A stretch of DNA of 64,000 bases. It comes from Calditrichia bacterium (GTDB taxonomy: Bacteria; Calditrichota; Calditrichia; RBG-13-44-9; J075). Position 1 is the stretch's first letter. Every line of letters begins with the position of its first letter. The notes beneath the pieces were generated by a model. It did no database searches. It was given only the letters and a program-made list of their open reading frames with translations, and was not told the DNA's origin. The stretch spans positions 1 through 64,000 of the forward strand of contig JANQQU010000073.1 in NCBI GenBank assembly GCA_028284905.1, given 5' to 3'. A program made the translations under genes and the position numbers. Positions 16,506-25,357 of the stretch are shown in pieces.

Positions 16506-17798
16506 ATGGCAGGCAGTAAGATTGGCAATCTCTACTCGATAATGACTTTTGGAGAAAGCCATGGCCCGTTTATTGGCGTGGTTATTGATGGTGTAAAGCC
16601 GGGCATTGAAATTGACATTGATGAAATTCAGCATGAGATGAATCGCCGTCGTCCCGGTCAAAGCAAAGTAACAACCCCACGCAACGAGAAAGACCGCGCA
16701 CAGATTGTATCCGGCGTTTTCGAAGGTAAAACAACCGGCACACCGATTTGCGTCATCATTAAGAATGAAGACCAGCGCAGCAAAGATTATTCGAAAATAA
16801 AGGACATTTTTCGTCCCGGGCATGCCTCCTACACCTACCTGAAAAAATACGGCATCTTCGATTATCGTGGTGGCGGCCGCGCCTCCGGCCGGGAGACCGC
16901 TACGCGGGTAGCAGCCGGTGCCATCGCCAAACAGGTCTTGCGGCAACATGGGATTGAGTTTAGAGGATTTGTTCGTCAAATCGGCTCGCTGGTTGCCGAA
17001 ACTGTTGACTATGATAGTATTGAAGAAAATCCAGTCCGCTGCTGCGATCCACAGATGGCAAAGGAAATGGAAACTTATATCCGAAAAATTGCCGAAGAAG
17101 GCGACTCGGTCGGCGGTATTGTTGAACTCCATATTAAGGGCTTACCATCAGGACTTGGCGATCCGGTTTTTGAAAAAATCGATGCGGAATTATCCCACGG
17201 TTTAATGTCGATCGGAGCGGTAAAAGGGATTGAATTCGGCAGCGGTTTTGCCTCGGCCGAAATGCTTGCCAGTGAAAACAATGATGTTTTCCATCAAACG
17301 GAGAGTGGGGATATTTTACCGAAGACCAATCATGCCGGCGGCCTGCTTGGTGGCATAACGACCGGCCAGGACCTCGTTTTACGTATCGCGGTTAAACCGC
17401 CTTCTTCGATCAACAAAGAGCAATTGACTGTCGACGCTTTTGGGAATGATGTCTCTCTATCGATCGGTGGCAGACATGATCCTTGTATTTGCCCCCGGGT
17501 GGTACCGGTTGCGGAAGCAATGGCTGCTGTCGTAATCCTTGATTTACTCCTGGTTCAACAGGCGATTGCCGATAGCAGAGGAGAAAGCCCGACTGATATC
17601 GATAAGCGTGAATTAATTGATAACCAGCTTTTACTTCTACTAAATGAACGGTTGCGCCTCTCCGGCCCCTCTTCTGACGTGGACTTCCAAAAGTTGCAGG
17701 AGTTAGCAGCACAACTTGAACTTCCCAAGGACCTGGTTGTGGAGATATGGGAAGCGATTGTTAAAAAGAGTGCTGTTCAGGAAGCAGTGAATGAGTGA
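16506..17798 (+). CDS. aroC: Chorismate synthase with a chorismate-mutase-like C-terminal tail
   Basis: A 430-residue protein. Residues 1-357 are an ordinary chorismate synthase (FMNH2-dependent; EPSP to chorismate) with [34 protein letters not shown] and [18 protein letters not shown]. Residues 358-430 (17577-17795) are an extension whose sequence ([15 protein letters not shown], then [20 protein letters not shown], then KKSAVQEA) tracks the first and last helices of an AroQ chorismate mutase. Compared with the intact mutase at 13883 it lacks about 20 residues that carry the K39/D48 active-site region, so it is probably not catalytic. It starts after AAGGAG. tyrA begins 3 nt after its stop. 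Confidence 0.92.
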   Translation: MAGSKIGNLYSIMTFGESHGPFIGVVIDGVKPGIEIDIDEIQHEMNRRRPGQSKVTTPRNEKDRAQIVSGVFEGKTTGTPICVIIKNEDQRSKDYSKIKDIFRPGHASYTYLKKYGIFDYRGGGRASGRETATRVAAGAIAKQVLRQHGIEFRGFVRQIGSLVAETVDYDSIEENPVRCCDPQMAKEMETYIRKIAEEGDSVGGIVELHIKGLPSGLGDPVFEKIDAELSHGLMSIGAVKGIEFGSGFASAEMLASENNDVFHQTESGDILPKTNHAGGLLGGITTGQDLVLRIAVKPPSSINKEQLTVDAFGNDVSLSIGGRHDPCICPRVVPVAEAMAAVVILDLLLVQQAIADSRGESPTDIDKRELIDNQLLLLLNERLRLSGPSSDVDFQKLQELAAQLELPKDLVVEIWEAIVKKSAVQEAVNE

Positions 17799-17801
17799 CC
17801 T

Positions 17802-18545
17802 ATGGAGAGTGAATTTACTTTTTCAATAATCGGCACCGGACGGTTTGGCAGCTTCTGGGGCACACAACTCAACCGTTTTTTTCCAGTGTTATGTTTTGAC
17901 GAAAATGCAGGCAGAAACCGGGAAGATATAAGCTGCGGGCAATGGGCAACGCTGGAAGAATGTCTGGCCTGTGATTATATCTTTTTGACGATTCCAATTC
18001 GTCGTATCGAAGATTTTTTAAAAATGAATGCCCAACAATTTCGCCCGGGCAGTGTGGTCATCGATTGTGCGTCGGTAAAAATGTGCGTGGTAGAATGGTT
18101 TCATCAATATCTGCCGCAATCGGTAAATTTTGCCGCCAGTCATCCGCTTTTTGGCCCGGATTCGGCGAGGTACAGTCTGAAGAATCATGTTATTACCTTG
18201 CAACCGGGCAGACTCCCCTACGTTCGCTATAAAGTATTGGTAGATCTTTTCAGCCGGGAAATGGGATTGCGCGTACTGAACATCTCCGCGGAAGAACATG
18301 ATCGTATGATGGCTTATAATCTAAGCCTGATCCATCATCTCGGGAGAACCTTCCACCATATGCAGATTTCCCGCTTACCGTTAATTATGGCCAACCTCGA
18401 GCGAATGAACCACATCTCGCGCATTGCCGCCAATGACACCGAAGAACTTTTCCAGGATTTCTATCGCTTTAATCCATTCGCTGAAAAAATCCGGGATGAT
18501 TTCCTGGAAAACTTTAGTGCGGTAACGGACCGCTTCCTGCGCTAA
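17802..18545 (+). CDS. tyrA: Prephenate dehydrogenase
   Basis: A 247-residue TyrA-type dehydrogenase converting prephenate (or arogenate) to the tyrosine precursor. It has the NAD(P)-binding start IGTGRFGSFWG, the catalytic-region ASHPLFGPDS, and EEHDRMMAYNLSLIHHLGR. It is shorter than most TyrA proteins (about 280 residues or more) but keeps both nucleotide-binding and helical domains and has no mutase or ACT domain. It starts 3 nt after the aroC stop and closes the operon. No terminator was recognised in the 168-nt spacer that follows. Confidence 0.88.
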   Translation: MESEFTFSIIGTGRFGSFWGTQLNRFFPVLCFDENAGRNREDISCGQWATLEECLACDYIFLTIPIRRIEDFLKMNAQQFRPGSVVIDCASVKMCVVEWFHQYLPQSVNFAASHPLFGPDSARYSLKNHVITLQPGRLPYVRYKVLVDLFSREMGLRVLNISAEEHDRMMAYNLSLIHHLGRTFHHMQISRLPLIMANLERMNHISRIAANDTEELFQDFYRFNPFAEKIRDDFLENFSAVTDRFLR

Positions 18546-18713
18546 GTTTCACCCGCTTCCCCAGTTTATTCAACAAATTATTTCCCTCCATCGACGACCT
18601 ATTTGTATTGTATGGTCAATCTCCCTATATTTTTATTCAGATATTATAGCAAAACCCTAAATTTTATCAACAATAGCGCATTTCATTTTAACGCCTGAAA
18701 AAGGAGATCGTTT

Positions 18714-19172
18714 ATGGCCAGTTTTACTATAACTGTCAACGGCACAGACCATACCGTTGATGTCCCGGCAGAAATGCCCTTGCTCTGGGTATTACGGGAT
18801 TTATTAGGTTTCACCGGCACTAAATTCGGTTGCGGAAAAGGGTTATGCGGCTCCTGCACAGTGCACGTCAATGGCAGCGCTACCCGTTCCTGCCTGTTAC
18901 CGATATCAGCGGCTGCGGGTGAAAAGATTGTCACCATTGAAGGACTTTCTCCTGATGGCAGCCATCCGCTACAAATAGCCTGGGACGAAATGAATGTGTC
19001 CCAATGCGGCTATTGTCAGGCCGGGCAGATCATGAACGCAGCAGCATTACTGCAGGAAAACCCGAATCCTACTGTGGAAGAAATAGATCAAATTCAATCC
19101 GGGAACTTATGCCGCTGCGGAACTTACCAGCGCATTCGTGCAGCCATTCAACGCGCTACAGAAATTGCTTAG
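18714..19172 (+). CDS. [2Fe-2S] subunit of a molybdenum hydroxylase (IorA/CoxS-like)
   Basis: A 152-residue small subunit of the xanthine oxidase family. All eight cluster cysteines are present: the plant-type ferredoxin set [10 protein letters not shown]...C (about 43-63) and the helical domain set CGYC...CRC (about 99-137). It carries electrons from the Mo site to an acceptor. It starts after AAAGGAGATCGTTT; the large subunit starts 10 nt downstream. No FAD (CoxM) subunit is present, as in isoquinoline 1-oxidoreductase-type enzymes. It has no signal peptide, so it should be exported with the Tat-tagged large subunit. Confidence 0.9.
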   Translation: MASFTITVNGTDHTVDVPAEMPLLWVLRDLLGFTGTKFGCGKGLCGSCTVHVNGSATRSCLLPISAAAGEKIVTIEGLSPDGSHPLQIAWDEMNVSQCGYCQAGQIMNAAALLQENPNPTVEEIDQIQSGNLCRCGTYQRIRAAIQRATEIA

Positions 19173-19182
19173 GGAGGTATGA

Positions 19183-21489
19183 ATGTTTCTATTTGAGAAA
19201 GAATTAAGCCAAGGTAAAATTGATACTTTCCCACCAACGCTGGTAAATCTTTCCCGCAGAGATTTTATAAAATTTGGGGTTCTGGCCGCGGGATCAACAT
19301 TTGTATTGGGTCTTTTTTCCGGCTGTGAATCTAAGGAAAAGGTGGTTTTATCTCAAAAAGTTGCTGCCCAGGGAAACATGGGAGATGCACAATTTCAACC
19401 CAATTTACTAATCGGGCTAAATGATAAAGGGGACGTCTTTATTGTCTGCACCCGCTCGGAAATGGGCCAGGGCATTCGCACAGGCATGCCCCAGGTAATC
19501 GCTGATGAAATGGCAGCAGATTGGCTAAGAGTGCATGTCGTTCAGGCCGATGGCGATCCGAAATACGGTAATCAAAACACTGATGGTTCACGCAGTGTAC
19601 GGAATCATTTCGAAGAGTGGCGGTTGGCCGGCGCAACCGCAAAAGCGATGTTATTAACCGCGGCGGCGCAAAACTGGGGAGTACCGACATCTGAATGTCA
19701 GGCAGAGAATCATCGAATTATTCATGCTGCCAGTCAGCGGGAAATAGGATTTGGAAAATTGGCAACCATCGCCGCGACGTTAGATGTGCCGGAAGATCCT
19801 CCCTTAAAATCCCGGGATCAATGGCAGTATATAGGAAAGCCGCTTCGTGGTGTAGACAATCGGGATATTACGACCGGCAAGGCCGTTTTTGGTATCGATG
19901 CCACTGTTCCGGGAATGAAATATGCTGCGATCCGCCGCTGCCCGGTTATTGGCGGCACAATTAAGAACTTCGATGACAGTGCGGCATTGCAAGTTCCTGG
20001 TGTTCTCCAGGTGGTGCAACTTACAGCGATGACGGCGCCACCGGCTTATAAAGCCTTAGGTGGATTGGCCGTCGTCGCAGAAAATACCTGGGCCGCTTTT
20101 AAAGGTTGTGAAGCATTGACTGTGGAATGGGATTGGGGAGAAAATGAAATTTACAACTCCGATAATTATCGAACAATAATGGGCGAAAGCGCGACATCTC
20201 CCGGTAGAGAAGTGCGCTCTGCTGGTGATACTGAATCTGCCCTGGCCGGCAGCGCAAAGACCGTTGAAGCGACATATTATTTACCGATGCTCGCTCATTC
20301 ACCAATGGAACCGCCCAATGCCCTCGCCTGGGTTAAGGATGATGGCAGCTGCGAAATTTGGGCGCCCACCCAAGCTCCCCAATCCGCCCGAGGATCTGTA
20401 GCAGGTGCATTGGGCATCGAGGTGGATAAAGTTACAGTGCATGTCACCCTTCTCGGCGGCGGCTTTGGCCGAAAATCGAAAGCGGATTTTGTTGTAGAAG
20501 CCGCACTGGTTTCCCGGGCTGTTGGTGCCCCGGTTAAATTAACCTGGTCCCGCGAAGATGAGATTCGCTTCGATTATTTTCACGCACCAAGTGTGCAGTA
20601 TTTAAAAGCCGGCTTAAATGATGATGGCAGCGCCAATAGCTGGTTGCATCGCACAGTGTTTCCCAGCATCGGTTCGACTTTCTCCAATGGCGTCACCCAT
20701 GCCAGCAGTGGTGAGCTGGGACTCGGTATTACAACCTTACCTTATGACATTCCTAATATTCGCCTGGAAAACGGCGCAGCAAAGGCCCATGTTCGTATCG
20801 GCTGGCTCCGTTCGGTTTGTAATATCTATCATGCGTTTGCTGTCAACGCATTTGCTGGAGAAATGGCCTACGCTGCCGGGCAGGACCAAAAAGATTATTT
20901 ACTGAAACTGATTGGAGAACCGCGGAATCTCAATCACTTGCTAGGCGGCGAACGTGGCGCTTATGGCGAAGATCTGAACAAACAACCTTACGAAAGCGGG
21001 CGATTAAGCAAGGTTATTGAAGTCGCTGCAGAAAAGGCCGGATGGGGCAAGCAACTTCCGGAAGGTCAGGCAATGGGCATCGCGGCACATTTTAGCTTTG
21101 TTGCTTACGTCGCAAACGTTATAGAAATCGCAATCGTGGACAATAAAGTTGAGATTAAAAAGGTCCATACGGTGATCGATTGCGGCACTTACGTCAACGA
21201 AGACCGGGTGAAGGCTCAAATGGAAGGTGCAGTCGTATTCGGGCTTAGTCTGGCATTGCACGGCAACATCACTGCAAAAGCGGGGGCCATTGAGCAAAGT
21301 AATTTCCATGATGCACCATTACTACGCTTAAGCGAAATGCCGCCGGTAGAAGTACATCTAATTGATAGTAATCTCCCCCCGGGTGGGGTTGGAGAGCCAG
21401 GTGTGCCACCAGTGGCGCCGGCACTGACGAACGCTATTTTGCTAGCAACCGGTAAGCCGATTCGAGAGCTCCCCATCCGGCTGGGATAG
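19183..21489 (+). CDS. Molybdopterin-binding large subunit (IorB-like), Tat-exported lipoprotein
   Basis: A 768-residue aldehyde/N-heterocycle oxidoreductase large subunit. Seen: a twin-arginine motif SRRDFIKFG at about residues 24-32 and, after the hydrophobic stretch, LFSGC, which fits a lipoprotein cleavage site; so the mature enzyme is probably periplasmic and membrane-anchored. Mo-cofactor motifs include TRSEMGQGIRTG, GGGFGRKSK, and the C-terminal GVGEPGVPPVAPALTNA with the catalytic Glu. It hydroxylates aldehydes or heterocycles using water; the substrate is unknown. It forms a two-gene unit with the small subunit, ended by the terminator at 21521. Confidence 0.9.
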   Translation: MFLFEKELSQGKIDTFPPTLVNLSRRDFIKFGVLAAGSTFVLGLFSGCESKEKVVLSQKVAAQGNMGDAQFQPNLLIGLNDKGDVFIVCTRSEMGQGIRTGMPQVIADEMAADWLRVHVVQADGDPKYGNQNTDGSRSVRNHFEEWRLAGATAKAMLLTAAAQNWGVPTSECQAENHRIIHAASQREIGFGKLATIAATLDVPEDPPLKSRDQWQYIGKPLRGVDNRDITTGKAVFGIDATVPGMKYAAIRRCPVIGGTIKNFDDSAALQVPGVLQVVQLTAMTAPPAYKALGGLAVVAENTWAAFKGCEALTVEWDWGENEIYNSDNYRTIMGESATSPGREVRSAGDTESALAGSAKTVEATYYLPMLAHSPMEPPNALAWVKDDGSCEIWAPTQAPQSARGSVAGALGIEVDKVTVHVTLLGGGFGRKSKADFVVEAALVSRAVGAPVKLTWSREDEIRFDYFHAPSVQYLKAGLNDDGSANSWLHRTVFPSIGSTFSNGVTHASSGELGLGITTLPYDIPNIRLENGAAKAHVRIGWLRSVCNIYHAFAVNAFAGEMAYAAGQDQKDYLLKLIGEPRNLNHLLGGERGAYGEDLNKQPYESGRLSKVIEVAAEKAGWGKQLPEGQAMGIAAHFSFVAYVANVIEIAIVDNKVEIKKVHTVIDCGTYVNEDRVKAQMEGAVVFGLSLALHGNITAKAGAIEQSNFHDAPLLRLSEMPPVEVHLIDSNLPPGGVGEPGVPPVAPALTNAILLATGKPIRELPIRLG

Positions 21490-21520
21490 TTTAGCACTCA
21501 GAATACGATTCAGAATATCA

Positions 21521-21551
21521 CAATCCCGGTAACCCTTACCGGGATTGTTTT
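21521..21551 (+). terminator. Rho-independent terminator of the molybdenum hydroxylase genes
   Basis: A 12-bp perfect stem (21521-21532 with 21536-21547, CCC loop) is followed by TTTT. It lies 32 nt after the large-subunit stop, between convergent genes; the minus-strand side has no T-run. Confidence 0.8.
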
Positions 21552-21586
21552 AGAAATACCGCTTACTCCCCCAATTATTACAAAAT

Positions 21587-23197
21587 CTAATTTTTTAGCT
21601 GAGCTGGCTTAAGCGCTTCCGGAGGGCAGCTTTTTTGCGTCAAACGGGAAACAAGTATAATTGTTATCAGCCCTGATGCCATGGCAAATGTGCGGAATGG
21701 GAACAGAATAACGCCTGCGTCATCGATCATCGGATAGGGAATCAGATTCGGAATACCCAGCACCGCCTCTCCCCCACCAAAACGGAGTAGAAAAGAAACT
21801 GCCAATCCGGCAATAGCGCCGTAGCGGTTTGCTTTTTTATCGAACAGGGCGGTTACCAGTTGCGGAAATAGGATGCAATAGACAAAATCGCTACAAAAGA
21901 ACCAGAGCGCATAAACACTCTTTACTTGCAGAGCCAACAGCAGCGCAGCGATACCAACGATCCAGATGCAACGGCGGATCATCTGGGAAATCTTTTCCGG
22001 GGAAATGTCCGGTTTTATTAACGGGCGGTAGACATTCCAGATTGTCAGAGAAGATGCGGAGAGGATCGATGAGTCTACCGAGGACATCACCGCCGCTGCA
22101 ATGGCGCCCAGGGCAATCGTTGCTACCCAGGGATCTGTGAGGTAGCGGACAACATGAGGGAGAATTAATGCTGCAGATTCCGGCTCGGGCAGATCAAAAT
22201 GCGTCCAGGGAAAGATATCCCCAACCATCCCGATAAACACTGCAGGAATTGCCGCCAGCAGACAAACAAAACCGGCGAGGATAGAAAGACGCATCGCGGT
22301 GTTTTCATCCTTGGAGGCGAGCACCCGCTGGAAGTAGACCTGCCAGGGAATACCGCCGAATATTAGCAACAGGGCATAGTCCCACCAGTTCCAATAATAA
22401 TCTCCCCAGGCAGGATCCTGCCAACCGTTCCAGGGTGGGAAAAGTGTCGCCATCGCACCTTTGCTGTCCTGATATGCCAGCCACACTTCTTCAATACTGC
22501 CGGCACTATCCGCGGCGAATGGCACCACGATCCACAGCCCCAGCAGCAACATAATCATCTGCAAAACGTCAGTCATTGCCACCGCCCAGAGGCCGCCAAT
22601 TGCCGTGTAGGCAATGGCAATAGCCGCAGACAATATTATCGACATGGTAAAGTCCAGCCCAAGCACGGTGCCGAAAGTCGTTCCCAATGCTGTCAATATC
22701 GCCGCTGTCCAGAAAATCTCTCCGGTAATCGCCGGGATAAAGAGGAGAGCCGTTACTTTTTTACCATACCTTTGTTCCAAAGGATCGAGCATGGTGGTAA
22801 ACCCGTGGCGGCGCATTTTGCGGGCAAAGAATAATCCGCCCACGACCAGGCTGAGCGCGTATCCCCATGGTGCTTGTACCCAGGCGAGTCCGGAAGAGGC
22901 GGTATATTCTGCACTGCCATTGATGTATCCGCCGCCAACCCAGGTCGCGCTCATAGTAAACACCGCAATCCCCAAAGGTAAAGACCGGCCGGCCAGCATC
23001 ATCTCGCTCGCGTTGTCAGCGGTTTTCCTGCGGGCAGCATACAATCCCAGGTAAAAGATCAGACAATAAAAGACCGTCATGGCGATGTAGCCCGGCCAAA
23101 AGACATCGCTACCATACCAATCGGCCAGCAAGCCAGCGATTAGTAACAGCAGTAAAAGTGCGAGGAGTGGGAAATATAATGCGGACGGTTTCTTCAT
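21587..23197 (-). CDS. Sodium:solute symporter strongly resembling high-affinity choline transporters
   Basis: A 536-residue membrane protein of the SSF (SLC5) family with about 13 membrane segments. Several stretches match my memory of the animal high-affinity choline transporter CHT1/SLC5A7: ATWVGGGYINGSAE, GLAWVQAPWGYALSLVVGG, TMLDPLEQRYGKK, LLFIPAITGEIFW, GGIPWQVYFQRVL and MSSVDSSILSASS. Na+-coupled import of choline or a similar quaternary amine is inferred from this. The start at 23197 gives the first hydrophobic helix a short charged lead (MKKPS). It lies 72 nt downstream of the MATE/ANKH-like gene, with a short tandem-repeat element in between. Confidence 0.85.
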   Translation of the reverse strand: MKKPSALYFPLLALLLLLLIAGLLADWYGSDVFWPGYIAMTVFYCLIFYLGLYAARRKTADNASEMMLAGRSLPLGIAVFTMSATWVGGGYINGSAEYTASSGLAWVQAPWGYALSLVVGGLFFARKMRRHGFTTMLDPLEQRYGKKVTALLFIPAITGEIFWTAAILTALGTTFGTVLGLDFTMSIILSAAIAIAYTAIGGLWAVAMTDVLQMIMLLLGLWIVVPFAADSAGSIEEVWLAYQDSKGAMATLFPPWNGWQDPAWGDYYWNWWDYALLLIFGGIPWQVYFQRVLASKDENTAMRLSILAGFVCLLAAIPAVFIGMVGDIFPWTHFDLPEPESAALILPHVVRYLTDPWVATIALGAIAAAVMSSVDSSILSASSLTIWNVYRPLIKPDISPEKISQMIRRCIWIVGIAALLLALQVKSVYALWFFCSDFVYCILFPQLVTALFDKKANRYGAIAGLAVSFLLRFGGGEAVLGIPNLIPYPMIDDAGVILFPFRTFAMASGLITIILVSRLTQKSCPPEALKPAQLKN

Positions 23198-23227
23198 TGG
23201 AGAGTATGCGGAAATAATTGTAAATAT

Positions 23228-23293
23228 GCAAATGGGCAAATGGGCAAATGGGCAAATGGGCAGTTTTGCTTACTTGCTCATTTGCTCAATTGC
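23228..23293. repeat. Short tandem-repeat element (GGGCAAAT unit) at the end of the MATE-like gene
   Basis: Four GCAAATGG-type units (23228-23262) face inverse degenerate units (23274-23293, TTGCTCATTTGCTCAATTGC). The right arm encodes the last residues and the stop (23270-23272) of the upstream minus-strand transporter. It is a relative of the element at 25192. Confidence 0.65.
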
Positions 23294-24613
23294 TGGTGTA
23301 TCTCTCATCGCGCGTAGGTATGGCGGTGCCAGGTAGATATTCGCCAGAGAGCGTCCGGCAATTAACGCGGTGGCTGCAGCGACTGCACCGATCCAGTTAA
23401 AGGAAAAGATCAGGACTGATAGCACGAAGAATATGCATCCAACTTCAACAATGATTGCCCAGGTTAGCGGCAGTGTCGAACGGGCATTGACCAGCACACC
23501 GCGCTGATAGGACATTAAAACAGACAATGCCGGTAAGAGCAGAAAAACCTGAGTTGGCAGCAGGGCAAAAGCGGTGAGTTCCGGGGAAAGGCCGGAAATA
23601 GTGTAGTACCAAAACTCCGCCGCTGGCGTGAAAGCAATTAATCCCAATCCAAGAGATGCACTCACTGCAAGTATGATCATGAAATTGCGCAGCGGTATGC
23701 GATTCTCCGCACCTCTTCCGGAAATTGCCACGACCACTTCCATAAAGGAAAGCCCAAGGCTGCGAAAGATAAAAGTTAGCGAATGGATCACCGGAAAAAC
23801 CGCCAACGATTCGATCGGGAAACGCCCCTGCCCCAGGAAAAAGGTCACCATTGGATGAGTGCCCATCGAGATCATCGGGGTAAGCGCGAGCGGGTAATAA
23901 AATTTAAAAATTTCTGCATAGCTCAAATCAAAAGTTTCCGATTGCGGTGAATGATAATCTGCCATTAGTTCCTGCACCAGGCGATGCGCCATAAAACGAC
24001 TGGCAATTGCTTCTCCGACGACTCCGGCCGATAGTGCCGAGGTGCCAATAATCGCGCCGGGCAACTTAGTAAAGTAATACAATAACAGCGCTGTAATCAC
24101 CATAGAGGAGAGGCGAATCACCGTGCCATAGGCAACCAGGCGAGTGCTATCGTTCCGAATGAGCACGCCATGATAAAAGCGGCGATACCCGATTGCCCCC
24201 GGCCAGGGAAGCAGCACAACAAACGCCCAGTAGGTTAGCGTGGCAACTTCCGTTGGCAGATGAATAACTTTATAAGCGACCCAATTGAAGAACGGTGGAT
24301 AGAGAGCGATCAGCATCCCCAGCGTAACGCCACCATTCATCACATTGGTAAAATTGCGGAGTTTCACATAAGCTTTGCCATTTTCCACCAGCTTGGTCGC
24401 AGCGCTCATGATCATAATGATTGGCGACTCAACCAAAAGGGCAAATGCGAAAGCAACCCCGTAAGCGGCGAGATTAAATTTGGCATCGGGCAGGCGGGCA
24501 ATAATCGCGGAAAGGAAAGGACCTTCTGTAGACATCATCAACCAGGTGGCGGCTAACGGCACCCAAAATACAAAAATTTTTCCTAAAGTCATTGGTGATG
24601 ATGTTCGTTCCAT
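23270..24613 (-). CDS. Polytopic transporter of the MATE/ANKH-like group
   Basis: A 447-residue protein with about 12 hydrophobic segments arranged as two similar halves, as in the MOP (MATE/flippase) superfamily. The N-terminus (FWVPLAATWLMMSTEGPF) and RRFYHGVLIRN in the first half recall bacterial relatives of the progressive ankylosis protein ANKH more than classical NorM MATE proteins; I hold this with modest confidence. The start is the ATG at 24613; a TTG three codons upstream is the alternative. Its last codons lie in a short-repeat element, so the C-terminus may have been altered by insertion. It probably shares a transcript with the choline-type symporter downstream. Confidence 0.7.
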   Translation of the reverse strand: MERTSSPMTLGKIFVFWVPLAATWLMMSTEGPFLSAIIARLPDAKFNLAAYGVAFAFALLVESPIIMIMSAATKLVENGKAYVKLRNFTNVMNGGVTLGMLIALYPPFFNWVAYKVIHLPTEVATLTYWAFVVLLPWPGAIGYRRFYHGVLIRNDSTRLVAYGTVIRLSSMVITALLLYYFTKLPGAIIGTSALSAGVVGEAIASRFMAHRLVQELMADYHSPQSETFDLSYAEIFKFYYPLALTPMISMGTHPMVTFFLGQGRFPIESLAVFPVIHSLTFIFRSLGLSFMEVVVAISGRGAENRIPLRNFMIILAVSASLGLGLIAFTPAAEFWYYTISGLSPELTAFALLPTQVFLLLPALSVLMSYQRGVLVNARSTLPLTWAIIVEVGCIFFVLSVLIFSFNWIGAVAAATALIAGRSLANIYLAPPYLRAMRDTPAIEQMSK

Positions 24614-24707
24614 AGCCGGCAAGTATAGAACATTTTCACAACGGATGCAAATGCTGAATTATTCCGGAGAGATAGCGGAAAACGGGGAATGAAAAAAGTT
24701 AAATCAC

Positions 24708-24744
24708 AAAAAAAATCCGGCAAATGCCAGACACCTGCCGGATT
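24708..24744 (-). terminator. Rho-independent terminator of the dodecin gene
   Basis: On the minus strand AATCCGGCA/TGCCGGATT (24744-24736 with 24722-24714) runs directly into eight T residues (24715-24708). It lies about 20 nt after the dodecin stop. Confidence 0.85.
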
Positions 24745-24763
24745 GAAAAAAGATCTGATTGGC

Positions 24764-24967
24764 TTAGTCATCCAATACGAAAGTAACCTTCAGGAGCACG
24801 CGGTATTCCACGACTTTATTCTTTTTGATGCTTACCTGCTGGTCTTTCACCCATGCGGAAGAGACGTTCTTGATCGTCTTGGTAGCGCGGGCAATGCCTT
24901 TGTTAATTGCATCGTCAAAGCTCTTTTTGGATGATGCACTAATCTCGGTAATTTTTGCAACTGACAT
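24764..24967 (-). CDS. Dodecin-family flavin-binding protein
   Basis: A 67-residue protein matching dodecin from end to end (MSVAKITEISASSKKSF at the start, IKNVSSAWVKDQ in the middle, EYRVLLKVTFVLDD at the end). Dodecins assemble as dodecamers that store flavins or coenzyme A. The Trp that stacks on flavin is present in AWVKDQ. The start at 24967 follows AAAAGGAG. It is a single-gene unit with its own terminator. Confidence 0.92.
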   Translation of the reverse strand: MSVAKITEISASSKKSFDDAINKGIARATKTIKNVSSAWVKDQQVSIKKNKVVEYRVLLKVTFVLDD

Positions 24968-25191
24968 ATCGAATCTCCTTTTCAATTAAATGATTGTTTA
25001 ATGATAAATAAGGGAATCAAAATTAGTGCCAGTTACCGGAGTCATTGTAAGATTCACTAAAAACGCTGCAAACGGCCGGAAAAAGAGGTAATATTGGCTT
25101 TTTTACTGATGCTTTATACTAAACCGCAAATTATTTCAAAACAACAGAATATTATTTCCCACAAAATAACAGGCGGTTTTGGGGATATCGC

Positions 25192-25278
25192 GCAAATGGG
25201 CAAATGGGCAATAGTGCATTTTTGCTCATTTGCCCATTTGCCCATTTGCCCATTTGTTCATTTGCCCATTTGTTCATT
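25192..25278. repeat. Self-complementary GGGCAAAT/ATTTGCCC tandem element
   Basis: The left arm 25192-25211 has GGGCAAAT units; the right arm 25220-25278 has about six inverse units (ATTTGCCC, some ATTTGTTC). An eight-base interval joins them, so the region can fold into a long hairpin. The rest of the 24968-25357 spacer holds only AT-rich sequence and the terminator at 25283. Confidence 0.75.
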
Positions 25279-25282
25279 CTAA

Positions 25283-25317
25283 TAAAAACCGGCAGCAACT
25301 TTCATCACTACCGGTTT
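25283..25317 (-). terminator. Terminator of the FG-GAP protein gene
   Basis: On the minus strand AAACCGGTAG/CTGCCGGTTT (25317-25308 with 25295-25286, one mismatch) runs into TTTTTATT. Nearly the same hairpin, with the same loop CAACTTTCATC, follows the related secreted-protein gene at 28277. Confidence 0.7.
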
Positions 25318-25357
25318 GCTCCTCTCCTCAAAGAGAAAATGATATTGGCAGGCATTC

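Noticed and set aside
22614-23054. Long plus-strand frame opposite the symporter gene
   Set aside because: Antisense to a well-supported transporter with clear family motifs; no ribosome-binding site.
23228-23293. Regularly spaced short repeats that could be taken for a CRISPR array (also at 25192 and 63170-63210)
   Set aside because: Units are contiguous with no spacers of constant length, are far too short, and no cas genes are present.
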